Origin: a bacterium
Lineage (GTDB): Bacteria; Actinomycetota; Acidimicrobiia; Acidimicrobiales; Bin134
NCBI GenBank assembly: GCA_026705465.1
Contig: JAPPAP010000004.1
Location: forward strand, 84,337-148,336
Length of the DNA: 64,000 nt
Direction: 5' to 3'
Shown: positions 41,897 through 52,061 of the stretch, piece after piece
Position numbering within the stretch: position 1 is the stretch's first letter
Layout of the letters: each line of letters opens with the position of its first letter
Position numbers and translations under genes: made by a program
The notes under the pieces: model-generated
Databases searched by the model: none
What the model was told of the DNA's origin: nothing
Seen by the model: only the letters and a program-made list of their open reading frames with translations

Positions 41897-43087
41897 ATGG
41901 CTAAGGAAACATTTGAGCGCACCAAGCCGCACTTGAACGTGGGCACGATGGGCCACATCGACCACGGCAAGACCACCCTGACTGCGGCAATCACCAAGGT
42001 GCTATCGGAGGCCGATCCCACCACCACTCAGTTCACCGAGTTCGACAACATCGACAAGGCCCCTGAAGAGCGGGAGCGGGGAATCACCATCAACGTGGCC
42101 CACGTGGAGTATGAGACCTCCAACCGGCACTACGCCCACGTCGATATGCCCGGCCACGCCGACTACATCAAGAACATGATCACCGGTGCCGCCCAGGTGG
42201 ACGGCGCCATATTGGTGGTGTCGGCCGCCGACGGCCCTATGCCCCAGACCCGGGAGCACGTGCTGTTGGCCCGTCAGGTGGGCGTGCCCGCCATTGTGGT
42301 GGCCCTGAACAAGGTCGACATGGTGGACGACGAGGAGCTGCTAGAGCTAGTGGAGCTCGAAGTGAGGGAGCTGCTTAACGAGTACGACTTCCCCGGCGAC
42401 GACATCCCCGTCATCCCGGTGTCGGCCCTCAAGGCCCTCGACGGTGACGGCGACGCTGCCCAGCAGGTGATCGACCTGATGGAGCAGGTGGACTCCTACA
42501 TCGAGGAGCCCGAGCGCGACGTGGACAAGCCGTTCCTGATGCCCATCGAAGACGTGTTCTCCATCACCGGGCGGGGCACCGTGGTCACTGGCCGGGTGGA
42601 GCAGGGCATCGTCAACACAGGCGACAAGGTGGAGATAGTCGGCATTAAGGACACGGCCGAGACGGTGTGCACCGGAGTGGAGATGTTCCGCAAGCTGCTG
42701 GATGAAGGCCGCGCCGGCGACAACATCGGCGCCCTGTTGCGGGGCACTGACAAGGACGAGGTCCAGCGGGGCCAGGTGCTGGCCAAGCCGGGATCCATCA
42801 CCCCCCATACCAACTTCGAGGCCCAGGTCTACGTGCTGACCAAGGAGGAGGGCGGACGCCACAAGCCCTTCTTCAGCAACTACCGGCCCCAGTTCTACTT
42901 CCGTACTACCGACGTCACCGGTACCATCGCCCTGCCCGAGGGCACCGAGATGTGCATGCCTGGTGACAACACGGAAATGGTCGTGGAGCTGATCGCCCCG
43001 ATCGCCATGGACGAGGGCCTGCGCTTCGCCATCCGCGAGGGTGGCCGTACCGTGGGCGCGGGCACCGTCACCAAGATCGTCAAGTAG
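41897..43087 (+). CDS. tuf: Elongation factor Tu
   Basis: 396-residue GTPase that delivers aminoacyl-t[17 protein letters not shown] (G1), [32 protein letters not shown] (G3), NKVDMVDD (G4) and [12 protein letters not shown] are present. GGAGG lies eight bases before the ATG. Only one tuf copy is in this window. Confidence 0.99.
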   Translation: MAKETFERTKPHLNVGTMGHIDHGKTTLTAAITKVLSEADPTTTQFTEFDNIDKAPEERERGITINVAHVEYETSNRHYAHVDMPGHADYIKNMITGAAQVDGAILVVSAADGPMPQTREHVLLARQVGVPAIVVALNKVDMVDDEELLELVELEVRELLNEYDFPGDDIPVIPVSALKALDGDGDAAQQVIDLMEQVDSYIEEPERDVDKPFLMPIEDVFSITGRGTVVTGRVEQGIVNTGDKVEIVGIKDTAETVCTGVEMFRKLLDEGRAGDNIGALLRGTDKDEVQRGQVLAKPGSITPHTNFEAQVYVLTKEEGGRHKPFFSNYRPQFYFRTTDVTGTIALPEGTEMCMPGDNTEMVVELIAPIAMDEGLRFAIREGGRTVGAGTVTKIVK

Positions 43088-43092
43088 CTCTC

Positions 43093-43413
43093 ATGGCCGC
43101 AGGACAGAAAATCCGCATCCGGTTGAAGGCCTACGATCACGAGATCATCGACCAATCCACCAAGAAGATCGTGGAAACGGTCAAGCGCACTCAGGCCGAT
43201 CTGCGGGGACCTGTCCCGTTGCCCACCGAAAAACACCGATTCACTGTGATCCGGTCACCCCACAAAGACAAGGACAGCCGCGAGCACTTCGAGATCCGCA
43301 TTCACAAGCGCTTGCTCGACATCGTGGATCCCGGGCCCAAGACCGTGGATTCCCTTCAGCGACTGGACCTGCCTGCGGGCGTCGACATCGAGATCAAGCT
43401 CCAGCACGGCTGA
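43093..43413 (+). CDS. rpsJ: 30S ribosomal protein S10
   Basis: 106 residues. [28 protein letters not shown] and [30 protein letters not shown] are diagnostic; also known as NusE in antitermination. ATG five bases after tuf. Unusually it is not followed by rplC: four unrelated genes intervene (43449-47336). Confidence 0.98.
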   Translation: MAAGQKIRIRLKAYDHEIIDQSTKKIVETVKRTQADLRGPVPLPTEKHRFTVIRSPHKDKDSREHFEIRIHKRLLDIVDPGPKTVDSLQRLDLPAGVDIEIKLQHG

Positions 43414-43448
43414 CGGGTGGCCGGGGCGGCTGACCGACCCATAGTGGT

Positions 43449-44618
43449 GTGGCCTTCCAGGTAATCCTGCTCCGGGTCTCCGGACCCGACCGTCCCGGAC
43501 TCTTCGCAGCCCTCCTCAACGTACTCACCGCTGGCGGGGCCCAGATTCAAGACGTGGAGCAGGTGGTCATCCGCCGCCAACTCACCCTGGGCATTGTGAT
43601 GGAGGTTCCTCCCGGTCAAGACCTGCTCAAAGACCTGCTGCTGTTCGGCTGGGAGCAGAAGGTGACCGTGGAATTCGACGTGGTCGATCCCACCCCCACT
43701 GCCCACAGCGGCGCCTACGCCGTCACCGTGTTGGGCCGGGAGCTGACCCCGGCGATGCTGGCTACCACCGCCACCGCCATCGCCGAAGGCGGCGGCAACA
43801 TCAACCGCATCGTGCGCCTGTCCCGCTATCCCATCTACAGCTACGAACTACTGGTGGAGGGAGGCGACGCTGACGCCATCCGGCGCAATCTGCTGTCGGT
43901 GGCCGGAGCCAACCCCGAATTCGATGTGGCCATCCAGCGGGAAGGCCTGGCCCGGCGGGCCAAGCGGGTGGCCCTGCTCGACGTGGACTCCACCCTGATT
44001 CAAGATGAGATGATCGACCTGCTGGCCGCCGAGGCCGGGTGTGTGGAGGTGTGCCAGAAGCTGACCGAGCAGGCCATGCGGGGGGAGATCGACTTCGAAA
44101 CCGCCCTGCGAGACCGGGTTCGCCTCCTAGCCGGGTTGGACGAGGCTGCACTGGAGCGGGTGTGGGACCAAGTCACCCTTACCCCTGGAGCTAGGACGTT
44201 TTTGACCACCCTTCAGCGGCTGGGCTTTGCCATCGCCATCGTGAGCGGCGGCTTCACCCGGTTCTGCAATCGGCTCAAACAGGACTTCGACCTCGACTAC
44301 GCCTACGCCAACACTCTGGAGATTGCCGACGGGAAGCTCACCGGCAATTTGGAAGGCCCGATCGTGAACCGGGCCCGCAAGGCCGAGATCCTCCACGAGG
44401 TGGCCGCCGCCGAAGGGGTGTCACCCGAGCAGGTCGTAGCCGTGGGCGACGGAGCAAACGACATCGACATGCTCACCGCCGCGGGCCTGGGCATCGCCTT
44501 CAACGCCAAGCCCAAGGTCCGCCAGGCAGTCGACACTGCGGTAAGCGTTCCCTATCTCGACGCGGTGCTGTTCGTGTTGGGCGTCAGCCGCGAAGAAGTC
44601 GAAGCCGAGGGAATCTGA
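43449..44618 (+). CDS. serB: Phosphoserine phosphatase with N-terminal ACT domains
   Basis: 389 residues. Residues 1-165 hold two ACT-like repeats (VSGPDRPGLFAALLNVL; TVLGRELTPAMLATTATAIAE), which bind serine or other amino acids in related enzymes. The HAD phosphatase domain has LLDVDSTLIQDE (D178, D180), SGGFTRFCNRL and VGDGANDIDML. It dephosphorylates O-phosphoserine in serine synthesis. GTG start; no clear ribosome-binding site. It lies 35 bases after rpsJ, inside what is usually the S10 operon. Confidence 0.94.
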   Translation: MAFQVILLRVSGPDRPGLFAALLNVLTAGGAQIQDVEQVVIRRQLTLGIVMEVPPGQDLLKDLLLFGWEQKVTVEFDVVDPTPTAHSGAYAVTVLGRELTPAMLATTATAIAEGGGNINRIVRLSRYPIYSYELLVEGGDADAIRRNLLSVAGANPEFDVAIQREGLARRAKRVALLDVDSTLIQDEMIDLLAAEAGCVEVCQKLTEQAMRGEIDFETALRDRVRLLAGLDEAALERVWDQVTLTPGARTFLTTLQRLGFAIAIVSGGFTRFCNRLKQDFDLDYAYANTLEIADGKLTGNLEGPIVNRARKAEILHEVAAAEGVSPEQVVAVGDGANDIDMLTAAGLGIAFNAKPKVRQAVDTAVSVPYLDAVLFVLGVSREEVEAEGI

Positions 44619-44627
44619 CCCTGCCCC

Positions 44628-45497
44628 ATGCAGTTTGACCCCGCGCCCATTCGCAGCCTGTTGTTTGTCCCCGCCAACCGGCCGGATCGAATGCAAAAGG
44701 CACTGGCGTCGGAGGCCGACGGAGTGGTGTTCGACCTGGAGAGCGCCATTCCCCGCGGGGCAGCCGCAGAGGCCCGAGCCTGCGTTCGCCAGGCACTGGA
44801 ATCCCACACGCCGGATCAACCGGCGGTATTCGTACGGGTTTCGGCGGTTGGCACTACCGACTTCGCCCCCGATGTAGATGCCTGCCTCCACCCATCACTG
44901 ACCTCGGTGATGCTGCCCCAGGTTGTTGGCCCGGAGGAAGTAGCCGAGGCCGACGCCGCCCTAGAAGGCACCGAGACCCTGATTATGCCGCTGGTGGAGA
45001 CTGCATCGGCGGTACGCCAGGCCTATGAACTGGCCACCGCCTCCGAGCGGGTGGCCTACATGGGCGGCGCCACCGGACGCCATGGCGACTTGGGCCGCTC
45101 TGTGGGCTTCCAGTGGACTCCCGACGGCACAGAAACCCTGTATCTGCGCCAAAAGGTGCTCATCGATGTGCGTTCGGCCGGGGTGCCCAATCCTTTGTCC
45201 GGCCTCTGGGGCATAGTCGACGACCTCGACGGCCTCAATCAGTTCGCTCAGCAGACCCGGCAATTCGGCTATGAGGGCATGATGATCATCCACCCCACCC
45301 ACATTCCGATCGTCAACCAGATCTTCTCCCCCTCTCCTGATGAGATCGACAGTTGGCGCCGCCTCATCGCCGCTGTCGAGGAGGCCGAGGCCCAAGGTAT
45401 CGGCGCCTTCCGCCACGAAGGCCGTCTCATCGACCACGCCCACCTCCTCACCGCCCAACAGAACCTCTCCCGCGCCCTCAAACTAAAACTCATCTGA
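44628..45497 (+). CDS. HpcH/HpaI aldolase / citrate lyase beta-like (CitE family) protein
   Basis: 289 residues. RSLLFVPANRPDRMQKAL, VVFDLESAIPRG, PLVETASAVRQAYELA and IHPTHIPIVNQIFSPS match the CitE-like TIM-barrel lyases that act on malyl-CoA, citramalyl-CoA or HMG-type thioesters. The metal ligands (Glu in VETA, Asp in GRHGDLG) are visible. The exact substrate is unknown. ATG nine bases after serB with no clear ribosome-binding site, so probably coupled to it. Confidence 0.88.
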   Translation: MQFDPAPIRSLLFVPANRPDRMQKALASEADGVVFDLESAIPRGAAAEARACVRQALESHTPDQPAVFVRVSAVGTTDFAPDVDACLHPSLTSVMLPQVVGPEEVAEADAALEGTETLIMPLVETASAVRQAYELATASERVAYMGGATGRHGDLGRSVGFQWTPDGTETLYLRQKVLIDVRSAGVPNPLSGLWGIVDDLDGLNQFAQQTRQFGYEGMMIIHPTHIPIVNQIFSPSPDEIDSWRRLIAAVEEAEAQGIGAFRHEGRLIDHAHLLTAQQNLSRALKLKLI

Positions 45498-45657
45498 GCG
45501 GCACTTAACCAAGGCAGGCTGGGGGGTGGCGTCGGGGCCAGGACTCGGCGGCACCGTCCGCCGAGCCGCCCCGACGACAGGACCCGCCAGCCTGCCGGGA
45601 GATGGCAATTCGCTCCTCAGCAACACAAATCGCCTACCGGGCTGCTACAACACTGCT

Positions 45658-46158
45658 ATGGCACAGACCACATTCGGCGACACAACCATCAATACCGGCG
45701 GCGATCTTCCCGCAGTGGGATCAGCAGCACCGGCGTTCACGCTGACCGGCGGCGACCTGTCCCCCGTCACGCTGGAGGGCCTGACCGGCCGCAACGTGGT
45801 GCTCAATATTTTCCCCAGCATCGACACCGGAGTGTGCGCCAACAGCGTTCGGGCCTTCAACGAGCGGGCCGCCGGTCTCGACAACACCACCGTGATCTGC
45901 GCCTCGATGGACCTGCCCTTCGCCGGCTCCCGCTTCTGCGGCGCTGAGGGCATCGAGAACGTGACCATCGGCTCCATCTTCCGCAACCGGGAGTTCTTGG
46001 ACGACTACGGCGTGGAGATGGTCGACGGCCCCCTGTCCGGCCTCACCGCCCGAGCCGTGGTGGTCATTTCCCCTGACGGCACCGTGGCCCACTCTGAGCT
46101 CGTAGCCGCCATCGCCGACGAGCCCAACTACGACGCCGCCCTTAACGCCTGCTCCTGA
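45658..46158 (+). CDS. tpx: Thiol peroxidase
   Basis: 166-residue atypical 2-Cys peroxiredoxin. Peroxidatic C60 in NIFPSIDTGVCANSVRAFN and resolving C94 in DLPFAGSRFCGAEGI; an extra C81 is present. It reduces lipid and other hydroperoxides using thioredoxin. ATG 45658 gives the usual MAQTTF opening; the open frame upstream to 45526 has no peroxiredoxin similarity. TACAAC six bases before the ATG is only a poor -10 box. The 160-base gap before it holds nothing else I recognise. Confidence 0.94.
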   Translation: MAQTTFGDTTINTGGDLPAVGSAAPAFTLTGGDLSPVTLEGLTGRNVVLNIFPSIDTGVCANSVRAFNERAAGLDNTTVICASMDLPFAGSRFCGAEGIENVTIGSIFRNREFLDDYGVEMVDGPLSGLTARAVVVISPDGTVAHSELVAAIADEPNYDAALNACS

Positions 46159-46172
46159 CCGGGGCTGCCTCG

Positions 46173-47336
46173 CTACTTGGGAGTGAACACCCGACGAGCC
46201 AGTTCGCGGATGCGCTGACCCATAGGGTCGCGTTCAGGATGCTGGGCTGCTTCGGCGTCTTCCAGCTCTTGCACGACTTCATGTCGTTCGACGTAGCTGG
46301 ATAGGAAAGCCTGGATAGTGGCTGCGGCCGGTAGGGCCAGCACCGCTCCCACCGCCCCCAGAAGCAAGCTGCCGACAATCACTGCGCCAAACGCCACGGT
46401 CACATGGATCTCCATGGTGTGGGCGGTCACCTTGGGTTGGAGCAGGTAGTTCTCCACCTGCTGATACACCACGATGGCGATCAGAATGGCCAGTCCGATG
46501 GACGGTTTGTCCAGCAGCCCGATTATCACGGGCAGTGCCCCGGCAATATAAGTCCCGATAACCGGGACGAATTGGGATACCAAGCCCACCCACATCGCCA
46601 TCGGCATGGGGAATGGCGCGCCTACCAGCCAGAACACTAGCCAATGAACCAAGAACGAAATCACCGCCAGGATCAGCCGGCTGTAGATGTATCCACCGGT
46701 CTTGTCGATCGCCAGATTCCAGATGCTCAGCACTTGGCGCTGATGATCGGGCGACAGCAGGGAGCAGATGTTGCGGCGCAGCTTGGGCCCCTCAGCGACC
46801 AGATAGAACGTGAACAGCGCAATGGTCAGGATCTGGAACAGCACTTGTAGCACAGTGGCACCAAGGTTGATCAGATTGTCGGCCAGCCGGGTGGCCAGGT
46901 TGGCGACCGCCCCACCCTCCTGAAACTCATCAAGCAGCCCTTGGGCGTCGACCTCGATGTCGAAGGTGTCCTCCAGCCAATCCTCGATGTCGTTGATGTA
47001 GCCGGGGGCGTCATCGGCAAATTCACCGATTTGATCGGCCAAAACCGTGCCAATGGCCCACAGGAACAACCCGATTGCCGCGAGCAGTGCCAGAAACATG
47101 ATCCCAGTGCCCACTCCCCGGCGAATGCCCACCCGCTCCATGCGGTTCACGGCGGGCTCCAGCGCGAAGGACAAAAAGAACGACACCAGCACGATCACAA
47201 TGAGCGTTCTCAGCTCTTCGACCAGCCATGCCAGCACGTACAGCCCACCCAGGGCCGCTGCGCCAGTCAGGATGGCGCGAAACAGCCATGGCGGGACGTT
47301 CTGGGACGGTGTCTCTTCAGACGAAACGTCGTCCAC
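46173..47336 (-). CDS. AI-2E family transporter (PerM-like membrane protein)
   Basis: 387 residues with about eight hydrophobic helices. Typical pattern: paired N-terminal helices (LIVIVLVSFFLSFALEPAVNRMERVGIRR in two parts), a soluble loop, then the C-terminal signature PVIGTYIAGALPVIIGLL and YQQVENYLLQPKV. Members export AI-2 or act as Na/H antiporters or other permeases; substrate unknown. Acidic C-terminal tail. GTG start at 47336 with TAGCGT six bases upstream, a leaderless arrangement. Converges with tpx and diverges from rplC. Confidence 0.92.
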   Translation of the reverse strand: MDDVSSEETPSQNVPPWLFRAILTGAAALGGLYVLAWLVEELRTLIVIVLVSFFLSFALEPAVNRMERVGIRRGVGTGIMFLALLAAIGLFLWAIGTVLADQIGEFADDAPGYINDIEDWLEDTFDIEVDAQGLLDEFQEGGAVANLATRLADNLINLGATVLQVLFQILTIALFTFYLVAEGPKLRRNICSLLSPDHQRQVLSIWNLAIDKTGGYIYSRLILAVISFLVHWLVFWLVGAPFPMPMAMWVGLVSQFVPVIGTYIAGALPVIIGLLDKPSIGLAILIAIVVYQQVENYLLQPKVTAHTMEIHVTVAFGAVIVGSLLLGAVGAVLALPAAATIQAFLSSYVERHEVVQELEDAEAAQHPERDPMGQRIRELARRVFTPK

Positions 47337-47342
47337 GTTTTC

Positions 47343-47348
47343 ACGCTA
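47343..47348 (-). promoter_or_regulatory. -10 box of leaderless promoter for the AI-2E transporter gene
   Basis: TAGCGT on the minus strand (TANNNT) ends six bases before GTG 47336; no ribosome-binding site. Confidence 0.45.
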
Positions 47349-47375
47349 ACCCTCGCCTTTTGCCCAGTCGGGGAT

Positions 47376-47404
47376 TTGGTCCATCCACAGGTGCCCGCTA
47401 TCCT
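47376..47404 (+). promoter_or_regulatory. Promoter of the distal S10 operon (rplC onward)
   Basis: TTGGTC (47376-47381) and TATCCT (47399-47404), spacer 17. A start near 47411 would place the 47414-47433 hairpin at the very 5' end of the mRNA and leave a leader of about 170 nt before rplC. Confidence 0.5.
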
Positions 47405-47410
47405 TTATAA

Positions 47411-47583
47411 CTCGTGCCGGCTCCGGTCGGCACTGTTCGTGTCAAACGAAGTCCGTCCAGGCCCGCAAGGAGCACTCACCCTGCTCTGGGAACCGGATGG
47501 CACAACCGAAGCCCGCTCCGCCGGGAAGTCCCACTCGCTGGGTCTGCGCCCGTGCGGAGCGTTCGCGTGAAGGCAGGGTCGCG
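47411..47583 (+). promoter_or_regulatory. Candidate structured leader of rplC
   Basis: About 173 nt. Hairpin GTGCCG / CGGCAC (47414-47419 / 47428-47433) and a longer-range stem GCTCCGC / GCGGAGC (47515-47521 / 47554-47560) just before the rplC start. It does not obviously match the E. coli S10 leader bound by L4; a role in autogenous control is inferred from position and length. Confidence 0.4.
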
Positions 47584-48228
47584 ATGGTTGCCAAGGCGAT
47601 TGTCGGCGAAAAACTAGGAATGACCCAAGTATGGGACGAGGACGACCGAGTCGTGCCCGTTACCGTGCTGCGGGTGGAGCCCTGCCGGATCGTGCAGGTC
47701 AAACGTCCAGAAACAGACGGCTACTCCGCCCTCCAGGTGACCTTTGGGACCCAGAGCCCCGATCGGTTGACTCAACCGGAGCGAGGCCACTTGGACAAGG
47801 CCGGCGTCGCTCCCGGCCGCAAGCTGGTGGAACTGCGCCTCGATGACGTAGGTACCTACGAGGCCGGCCAGGAGATCGGGGCCGACGTATTCGACGGCGG
47901 CGAACTGGTGGATGTCACCGGCGTCAGCAAAGGCAAAGGCTTCTCCGGTGTCATGAAGCGGCACAATTTCAGCGGTCAAAAGGCCAGCCACGGTGCCCAC
48001 AAGGTCCATCGCAAGCCCGGTGCGGTCGGCCAGTGCGCCACCCCTTCGAGGATTTTCCGAGGCAAGAAGATGCCCGGTCGGGCCGGTGCAGAGAAGGTCA
48101 CCACGCTGAACCTCCAGGTGGTGCGGGTGGATAGCGAGAATGACTTGATCTTGCTCAAGGGCTCGGTTCCCGGTCGTCGAGGATCCACCGTGCTGATTCG
48201 CAGCGCGGTGAAGAACGGGGCGAAATGA
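47584..48228 (+). CDS. rplC: 50S ribosomal protein L3
   Basis: 214 residues. AIVGEKLGMTQVWDE opening, FSGVMKRHNFSGQKASHGAHKVHRKPGAVGQ and RGKKMPGRAG are the peptidyl-transferase-centre extension. ATG 47584 is chosen; the frame is open to 47497 but that part is not L3-like. It begins the distal S10 operon. Confidence 0.98.
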   Translation: MVAKAIVGEKLGMTQVWDEDDRVVPVTVLRVEPCRIVQVKRPETDGYSALQVTFGTQSPDRLTQPERGHLDKAGVAPGRKLVELRLDDVGTYEAGQEIGADVFDGGELVDVTGVSKGKGFSGVMKRHNFSGQKASHGAHKVHRKPGAVGQCATPSRIFRGKKMPGRAGAEKVTTLNLQVVRVDSENDLILLKGSVPGRRGSTVLIRSAVKNGAK

Positions 48229-48932
48229 CTACCGTCACCGTTCGCAATCCCTCCTCCGGGCGGAAAACCGGGTCGGTGGACCTGGATCCCGAGGTGTTCG
48301 GCATTGAGCCCAACGTGGCCGCCATGCACCAAGTGGTCACGGCCCAGCTGGCGGCCCGGCGTCGGGGTACCCAGAGCACCAAGACCAGAGCCGAAGTCAG
48401 AGGCGGTGGCGGCAAGCCGTGGCGTCAGAAGGGCACCGGCCGCGCCCGTCATGGCTCGACCCGCAATCCCCAATGGCGGGGAGGGGGCGTGGCCCTCGGT
48501 CCCAAACCCCGGAGCTATCGCCAGCGCACGCCCAGGAAGATGATCCGCTTGGCCCTTCGATCGGCGCTGTCCGACCGGGCTCGCGATGAGAAGGTGGTGG
48601 TGGTCGACCGCTGGCGGTTCGATTCCCCCCGCACCAAAGATGCGATGGCCGCACTCAACGCATTGAAGGTGGAAGGTCGGGTGCTGTTGGTGGCGGAGCG
48701 AGATGAGACCGACGTGTGGAAGAGCTTCCGCAACCTTCCCCAAGTCCACCTCATCAGCCCCAGAGAACTGAATGCCTATGACGTGCTGGTGTCCGACGTG
48801 GTGGTGTTCACCCTCGACACCCTGCCCACTTCCATCGCTGCCGAATCGGACGCAGCCGATGTCGACACTGACGAAGCCAGCGCTGACGAAGGGCCCGGCG
48901 GAGCCGCCGATGACGATGGGAGAGCATCATGA
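48225..48932 (+). CDS. rplD: 50S ribosomal protein L4
   Basis: 235 residues. The exit-tunnel loop contains [25 protein letters not shown]; the C-terminal globular region includes LDTL-type ending. An acidic tail of about 30 residues ([20 protein letters not shown] on) extends past the usual end. Overlaps rplC by four bases. Confidence 0.97.
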   Translation: MTTVTVRNPSSGRKTGSVDLDPEVFGIEPNVAAMHQVVTAQLAARRRGTQSTKTRAEVRGGGGKPWRQKGTGRARHGSTRNPQWRGGGVALGPKPRSYRQRTPRKMIRLALRSALSDRARDEKVVVVDRWRFDSPRTKDAMAALNALKVEGRVLLVAERDETDVWKSFRNLPQVHLISPRELNAYDVLVSDVVVFTLDTLPTSIAAESDAADVDTDEASADEGPGGAADDDGRAS

Positions 48933-49219
48933 AGGATCCCCGCGACGTTGTGCTCGCCCCAATCGTCTCCGAGAAGTCCTACGAGCTGCTAGAGGCCAAC
49001 GTTTACACCTTCCGAGTCCATCCCACCGCCTCCAAGCCCGAGATCAAGGACGCGGTGGAGTCGCTATTCGGCGTCACCGTTTTGAAGGTCAACACCATGA
49101 ATCGCAAGGGCAAACGCCGTCGCAACCGGCGCAGCCCCACCTTCGGCCGCCGCCCCGATGTCAAGCGGGCGTTAGTCACCTTGGCCGAGGGTGACGAGAT
49201 TGAGTTGTTCGACGTCTGA
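48929..49219 (+). CDS. rplW: 50S ribosomal protein L23
   Basis: 96 residues. Sits at the tunnel exit and docks SRP and trigger factor. [16 protein letters not shown] and [27 protein letters not shown] are typical. Overlaps rplD by four bases (ATGA). Confidence 0.97.
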   Translation: MKDPRDVVLAPIVSEKSYELLEANVYTFRVHPTASKPEIKDAVESLFGVTVLKVNTMNRKGKRRRNRRSPTFGRRPDVKRALVTLAEGDEIELFDV

Positions 49220-49227
49220 GGCACACC

Positions 49228-50064
49228 ATGGCAGTACGTAGACGAAATCCCACCAGCCCCGGACAGCGCTTTCAGACGGTGTCGGACTTCTCGGGCATCA
49301 CCGCCACCAAGCCGGAACGGTCGCTGGTGGTCAAGAAGACCAGCACCGGTGGACGCAACAACCACGGCCGCAAAACCTCCCGGCATCGGGGCGGCGGCCA
49401 CAAGCAGCGCTATCGCGTCATCGACTTCAAGCGGGCCAAGGACGGCGTCCCAGCCACGGTGGCCTCGGTGGAATATGACCCCAACCGCAACTGCCGAATC
49501 CTGTTGCTGCATTTCCACGACGGGGAAAAGCGGTACATCTTGGCGCCGGAAGGCGTCGGAGTAGGCGACATTTTGCAGAACGGTCCTGGCTCCGAAATCC
49601 GGCCGGGCAACGCCTTGCCGTTGCGTTATATCCCGGTGGGAACCACCGTCCATGCCGTGGAGTTGAAGCCCGGAGGCGGTGCCCGCATGGCCCGCTCCGC
49701 AGGCTCCAGTGCCCAGCTCGTGGCCAAAGAGGGCAGCTTCGCCACTGTTCGACTGCCCAGTACCGAGATGCGCCGAGTACCCATCGACTGCCGGGCCACC
49801 GTGGGAGCGGTGGGCAACGCTGAGGCTGAGCTCATCAAGCTGGGCAAGGCTGGCCGAGCCCGCTGGAAGGGAGTGCGGCCGCAAACCCGAGGCGTGGCCA
49901 TGAACCCTGTAGACCACCCGTTGGGCGGTGGCGAGGGCAAGTCCTCCGGCGGGCGCCACCCCGTGTCGCCGTGGGGCAAGCCCGAGGGTCGCACTCGCAA
50001 CAAGAAGAAGAAGTCACAGCAGATGATCGTCCGACGGCGCCGTACTCGCGGCGGGCGTCGCTAA
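49228..50064 (+). CDS. rplB: 50S ribosomal protein L2
   Basis: 278 residues. Conserved [42 protein letters not shown], and [18 protein letters not shown] with the peptidyl-transfer-related histidine. Binds 23S domain IV at the subunit interface. Eight bases after rplW. Confidence 0.98.
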   Translation: MAVRRRNPTSPGQRFQTVSDFSGITATKPERSLVVKKTSTGGRNNHGRKTSRHRGGGHKQRYRVIDFKRAKDGVPATVASVEYDPNRNCRILLLHFHDGEKRYILAPEGVGVGDILQNGPGSEIRPGNALPLRYIPVGTTVHAVELKPGGGARMARSAGSSAQLVAKEGSFATVRLPSTEMRRVPIDCRATVGAVGNAEAELIKLGKAGRARWKGVRPQTRGVAMNPVDHPLGGGEGKSSGGRHPVSPWGKPEGRTRNKKKKSQQMIVRRRRTRGGRR

Positions 50065-50076
50065 GGGGGACCGCAC

Positions 50077-50355
50077 ATGCCCAGGAGTTTGAAGAAGGGT
50101 CCGTTTGTCGACGGCCACTTGTTGCGCAAGGTCGATGCGCTCAACGATCAGAACAACAAGCAGGTCATCCGGACGTGGTCCCGCCGCTCCACCATCATTC
50201 CCGACATGGTGGGACACACCATCGCCGTCCACGACGGGCGCAAGCACGTACCGGTGTACATCACCGAGTCGATGGTGGGCCACAAGCTGGGCGAATTCGC
50301 CCCCACTCGCACGTTCCGGGCCCACGCGGGGCAAGAACGGGGAGTCCGTCGCTGA
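50077..50355 (+). CDS. rpsS: 30S ribosomal protein S19
   Basis: 92 residues. [49 protein letters not shown] and [13 protein letters not shown] are diagnostic. Pairs with S13 at the head of the 30S. GGGGG precursor spacing: 12 bases after rplB; stop overlaps the rplV ATG by one base. Confidence 0.98.
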   Translation: MPRSLKKGPFVDGHLLRKVDALNDQNNKQVIRTWSRRSTIIPDMVGHTIAVHDGRKHVPVYITESMVGHKLGEFAPTRTFRAHAGQERGVRR

Positions 50356-51107
50356 TGGCCGCGGTCACCGTGGGCACCGACACCCGTCCGGGCAGCCGGG
50401 CCGTGGCCAGGTATGTGCGCTCGTCGGCCTACAAGGCCCGAGAGGTGCTCGACTTGGTCCGAGGGAAGTCATATTCCGAGGCCCGGGAGATATTGACCTT
50501 CTCCGAACGGCGCATCTCCGACACGATCGCCAAGTGCCTCGACTCCGCGGTGGCCAACGCCGAGCACAACGATGACCTCGACGGCGACGAGCTGTTTGTC
50601 GCCGCCTGCTATGCCGACGAAGGGCCCACGCTGAAGCGCTGGCGACCGCGAGCCAGGGGCCGTGCCACCCGCATCCGCAAGCGGACCTGTCACATCACCG
50701 TGGTGGTGGCTCGCTATTCCGACGAGGAACTGGCCGCCATCGATGCCCGCATGGCCCTCAAGGGCTCCGGTCGGCGCAGCTCGGCCGCTGAAGCCCGCCG
50801 CCGCCGGGTGGCAGCCAGCCGGGAACGAGACGCTGAGCGGGCCGAAGAGCTCGAGGACGAATACGACGAGGGCGACATCAAAACCGCTGACGAGGCAGAA
50901 CTCCTCGACGACGACATCGAGGCATCCGAGGAAGACCTCGAAGAGGAGGCTGCGGAGGAGGATGTCGAAGTCGTCGCTGAAGAGGCTGACGAAGAAGTCG
51001 AGGACGACATCGAGGACGCCGCCGAAGAAGCTGACGAGTCCGATGACGAGGCCGACGAAACAGCCGCTGTAGTCGAGACCGCCGAAGAAGACGAGAAGGA
51101 TTCCTAA
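50355..51107 (+). CDS. rplV: 50S ribosomal protein L22 with long acidic C-terminal tail
   Basis: 250 residues, about twice the usual L22 (110-130). The core (1-121) is normal: [26 protein letters not shown] and the tunnel hairpin [25 protein letters not shown]. Residues 135-160 are Arg/Ala-rich, and 161-250 form an almost purely acidic, low-complexity tail (for example [20 protein letters not shown]). ATG 50355 overlaps the rpsS stop; the frame open upstream to 49971 is a shadow. Stop overlaps the rpsC ATG. Confidence 0.95.
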   Translation: MAAVTVGTDTRPGSRAVARYVRSSAYKAREVLDLVRGKSYSEAREILTFSERRISDTIAKCLDSAVANAEHNDDLDGDELFVAACYADEGPTLKRWRPRARGRATRIRKRTCHITVVVARYSDEELAAIDARMALKGSGRRSSAAEARRRRVAASRERDAERAEELEDEYDEGDIKTADEAELLDDDIEASEEDLEEEAAEEDVEVVAEEADEEVEDDIEDAAEEADESDDEADETAAVVETAEEDEKDS

Positions 51108-52009
51108 TGGGCCAGAAGATCAATCCTTACGGATTCCGACTCGGAGTTACCACCGACTGGAAATCGCGCTGGTTCGCCAACCGGCGAGAGTACGGCGACT
51201 TCATCATCGAAGACTGGAAGGTTCGCGACTATCTGATGACGGAGCTGCCCCACGCCGCCATCAGCCGCATCGAGATCGAGCGCACCCGCGATCGACTGCG
51301 AGTGGACGTTCACACCGCCCGTCCGGGAATCGTTATCGGGCGCCGGGGAAGCGAGGCCGACCGGCTCCGCAACGGCCTGGCCAAGATCACCGGCAACAAC
51401 CGGGTCCAGCTCAACATCCAGGAGATCAAGCAGCCCGAGTTGGACGCCGCCCTCATTTCCCAGGGAGTGGCCGACCAGCTGGCCAACCGGGTGGCTTTCC
51501 GCCGAGCTATGAAGCGGGCGGTCCAAAACGCCCAGAAGGCCGGCGCCCTCGGCATCCGGGTGCAGTGCTCAGGTCGCTTGGGCGGCTCGGAGATGGCCCG
51601 CACCGAGTGGTACCGAGAGGGTCGGGTTCCCTTGCACACTCTTCGGGCCGATATCGATTACGGCTTCCGCGAGGCCCACACCACCTACGGCCGCATCGGG
51701 GTGAAGGTGTGGATCTACAAGGGCGACATCCTCCCCTACAAGACCCAGGCCGAGGACAAGATCAGTCGAGAGGCAGCTATGGCGGTGGGCGAGGCATCCG
51801 GCACCCAAAAGCCCCGGGCAGTGGTCTCGTCGGCCGCAGCCCGGCGCCAAGCCGATCTAGACCGCCCCGAGGACACCGAAGAACCCGCACCGTTGATCAA
51901 AGAAGCCGATCCAGAGTTCGAGAAGTTGCTTGAGGAAGAGGAGGACATCCTCCGCACCACCCGCGAGCACCGCGAGACACCGCACTTCCGACCGGGCGAC
52001 GCGGACTGA
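51107..52009 (+). CDS. rpsC: 30S ribosomal protein S3
   Basis: 300 residues. [24 protein letters not shown] start, KH domain [15 protein letters not shown], and [18 protein letters not shown]. The C-terminus carries an extra charged extension of about 80 residues ([20 protein letters not shown] region), longer than E. coli but common in actinobacteria. mRNA-entry helicase protein. Confidence 0.97.
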   Translation: MGQKINPYGFRLGVTTDWKSRWFANRREYGDFIIEDWKVRDYLMTELPHAAISRIEIERTRDRLRVDVHTARPGIVIGRRGSEADRLRNGLAKITGNNRVQLNIQEIKQPELDAALISQGVADQLANRVAFRRAMKRAVQNAQKAGALGIRVQCSGRLGGSEMARTEWYREGRVPLHTLRADIDYGFREAHTTYGRIGVKVWIYKGDILPYKTQAEDKISREAAMAVGEASGTQKPRAVVSSAAARRQADLDRPEDTEEPAPLIKEADPEFEKLLEEEEDILRTTREHRETPHFRPGDAD

Positions 52010-52061
52010 CCGTTATGTTCACCCCCGCGATCTCCGAACGTTGCAAAGGCCAGGACCAGCC

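Noticed and set aside
43449..47336. The serB-citE-tpx-transporter block as a mobile island
   Set aside because: There is no integrase, transposase, terminal repeat or att-like tRNA overlap, and base composition looks like the flanks. An old rearrangement is more likely than a mobile element.
47497..47583. N-terminal extension of L3
   Set aside because: The frame is open from ATG 47497, but the extra 29 residues are unlike any L3, and ATG 47584 matches the family start. The segment is better read as leader RNA.
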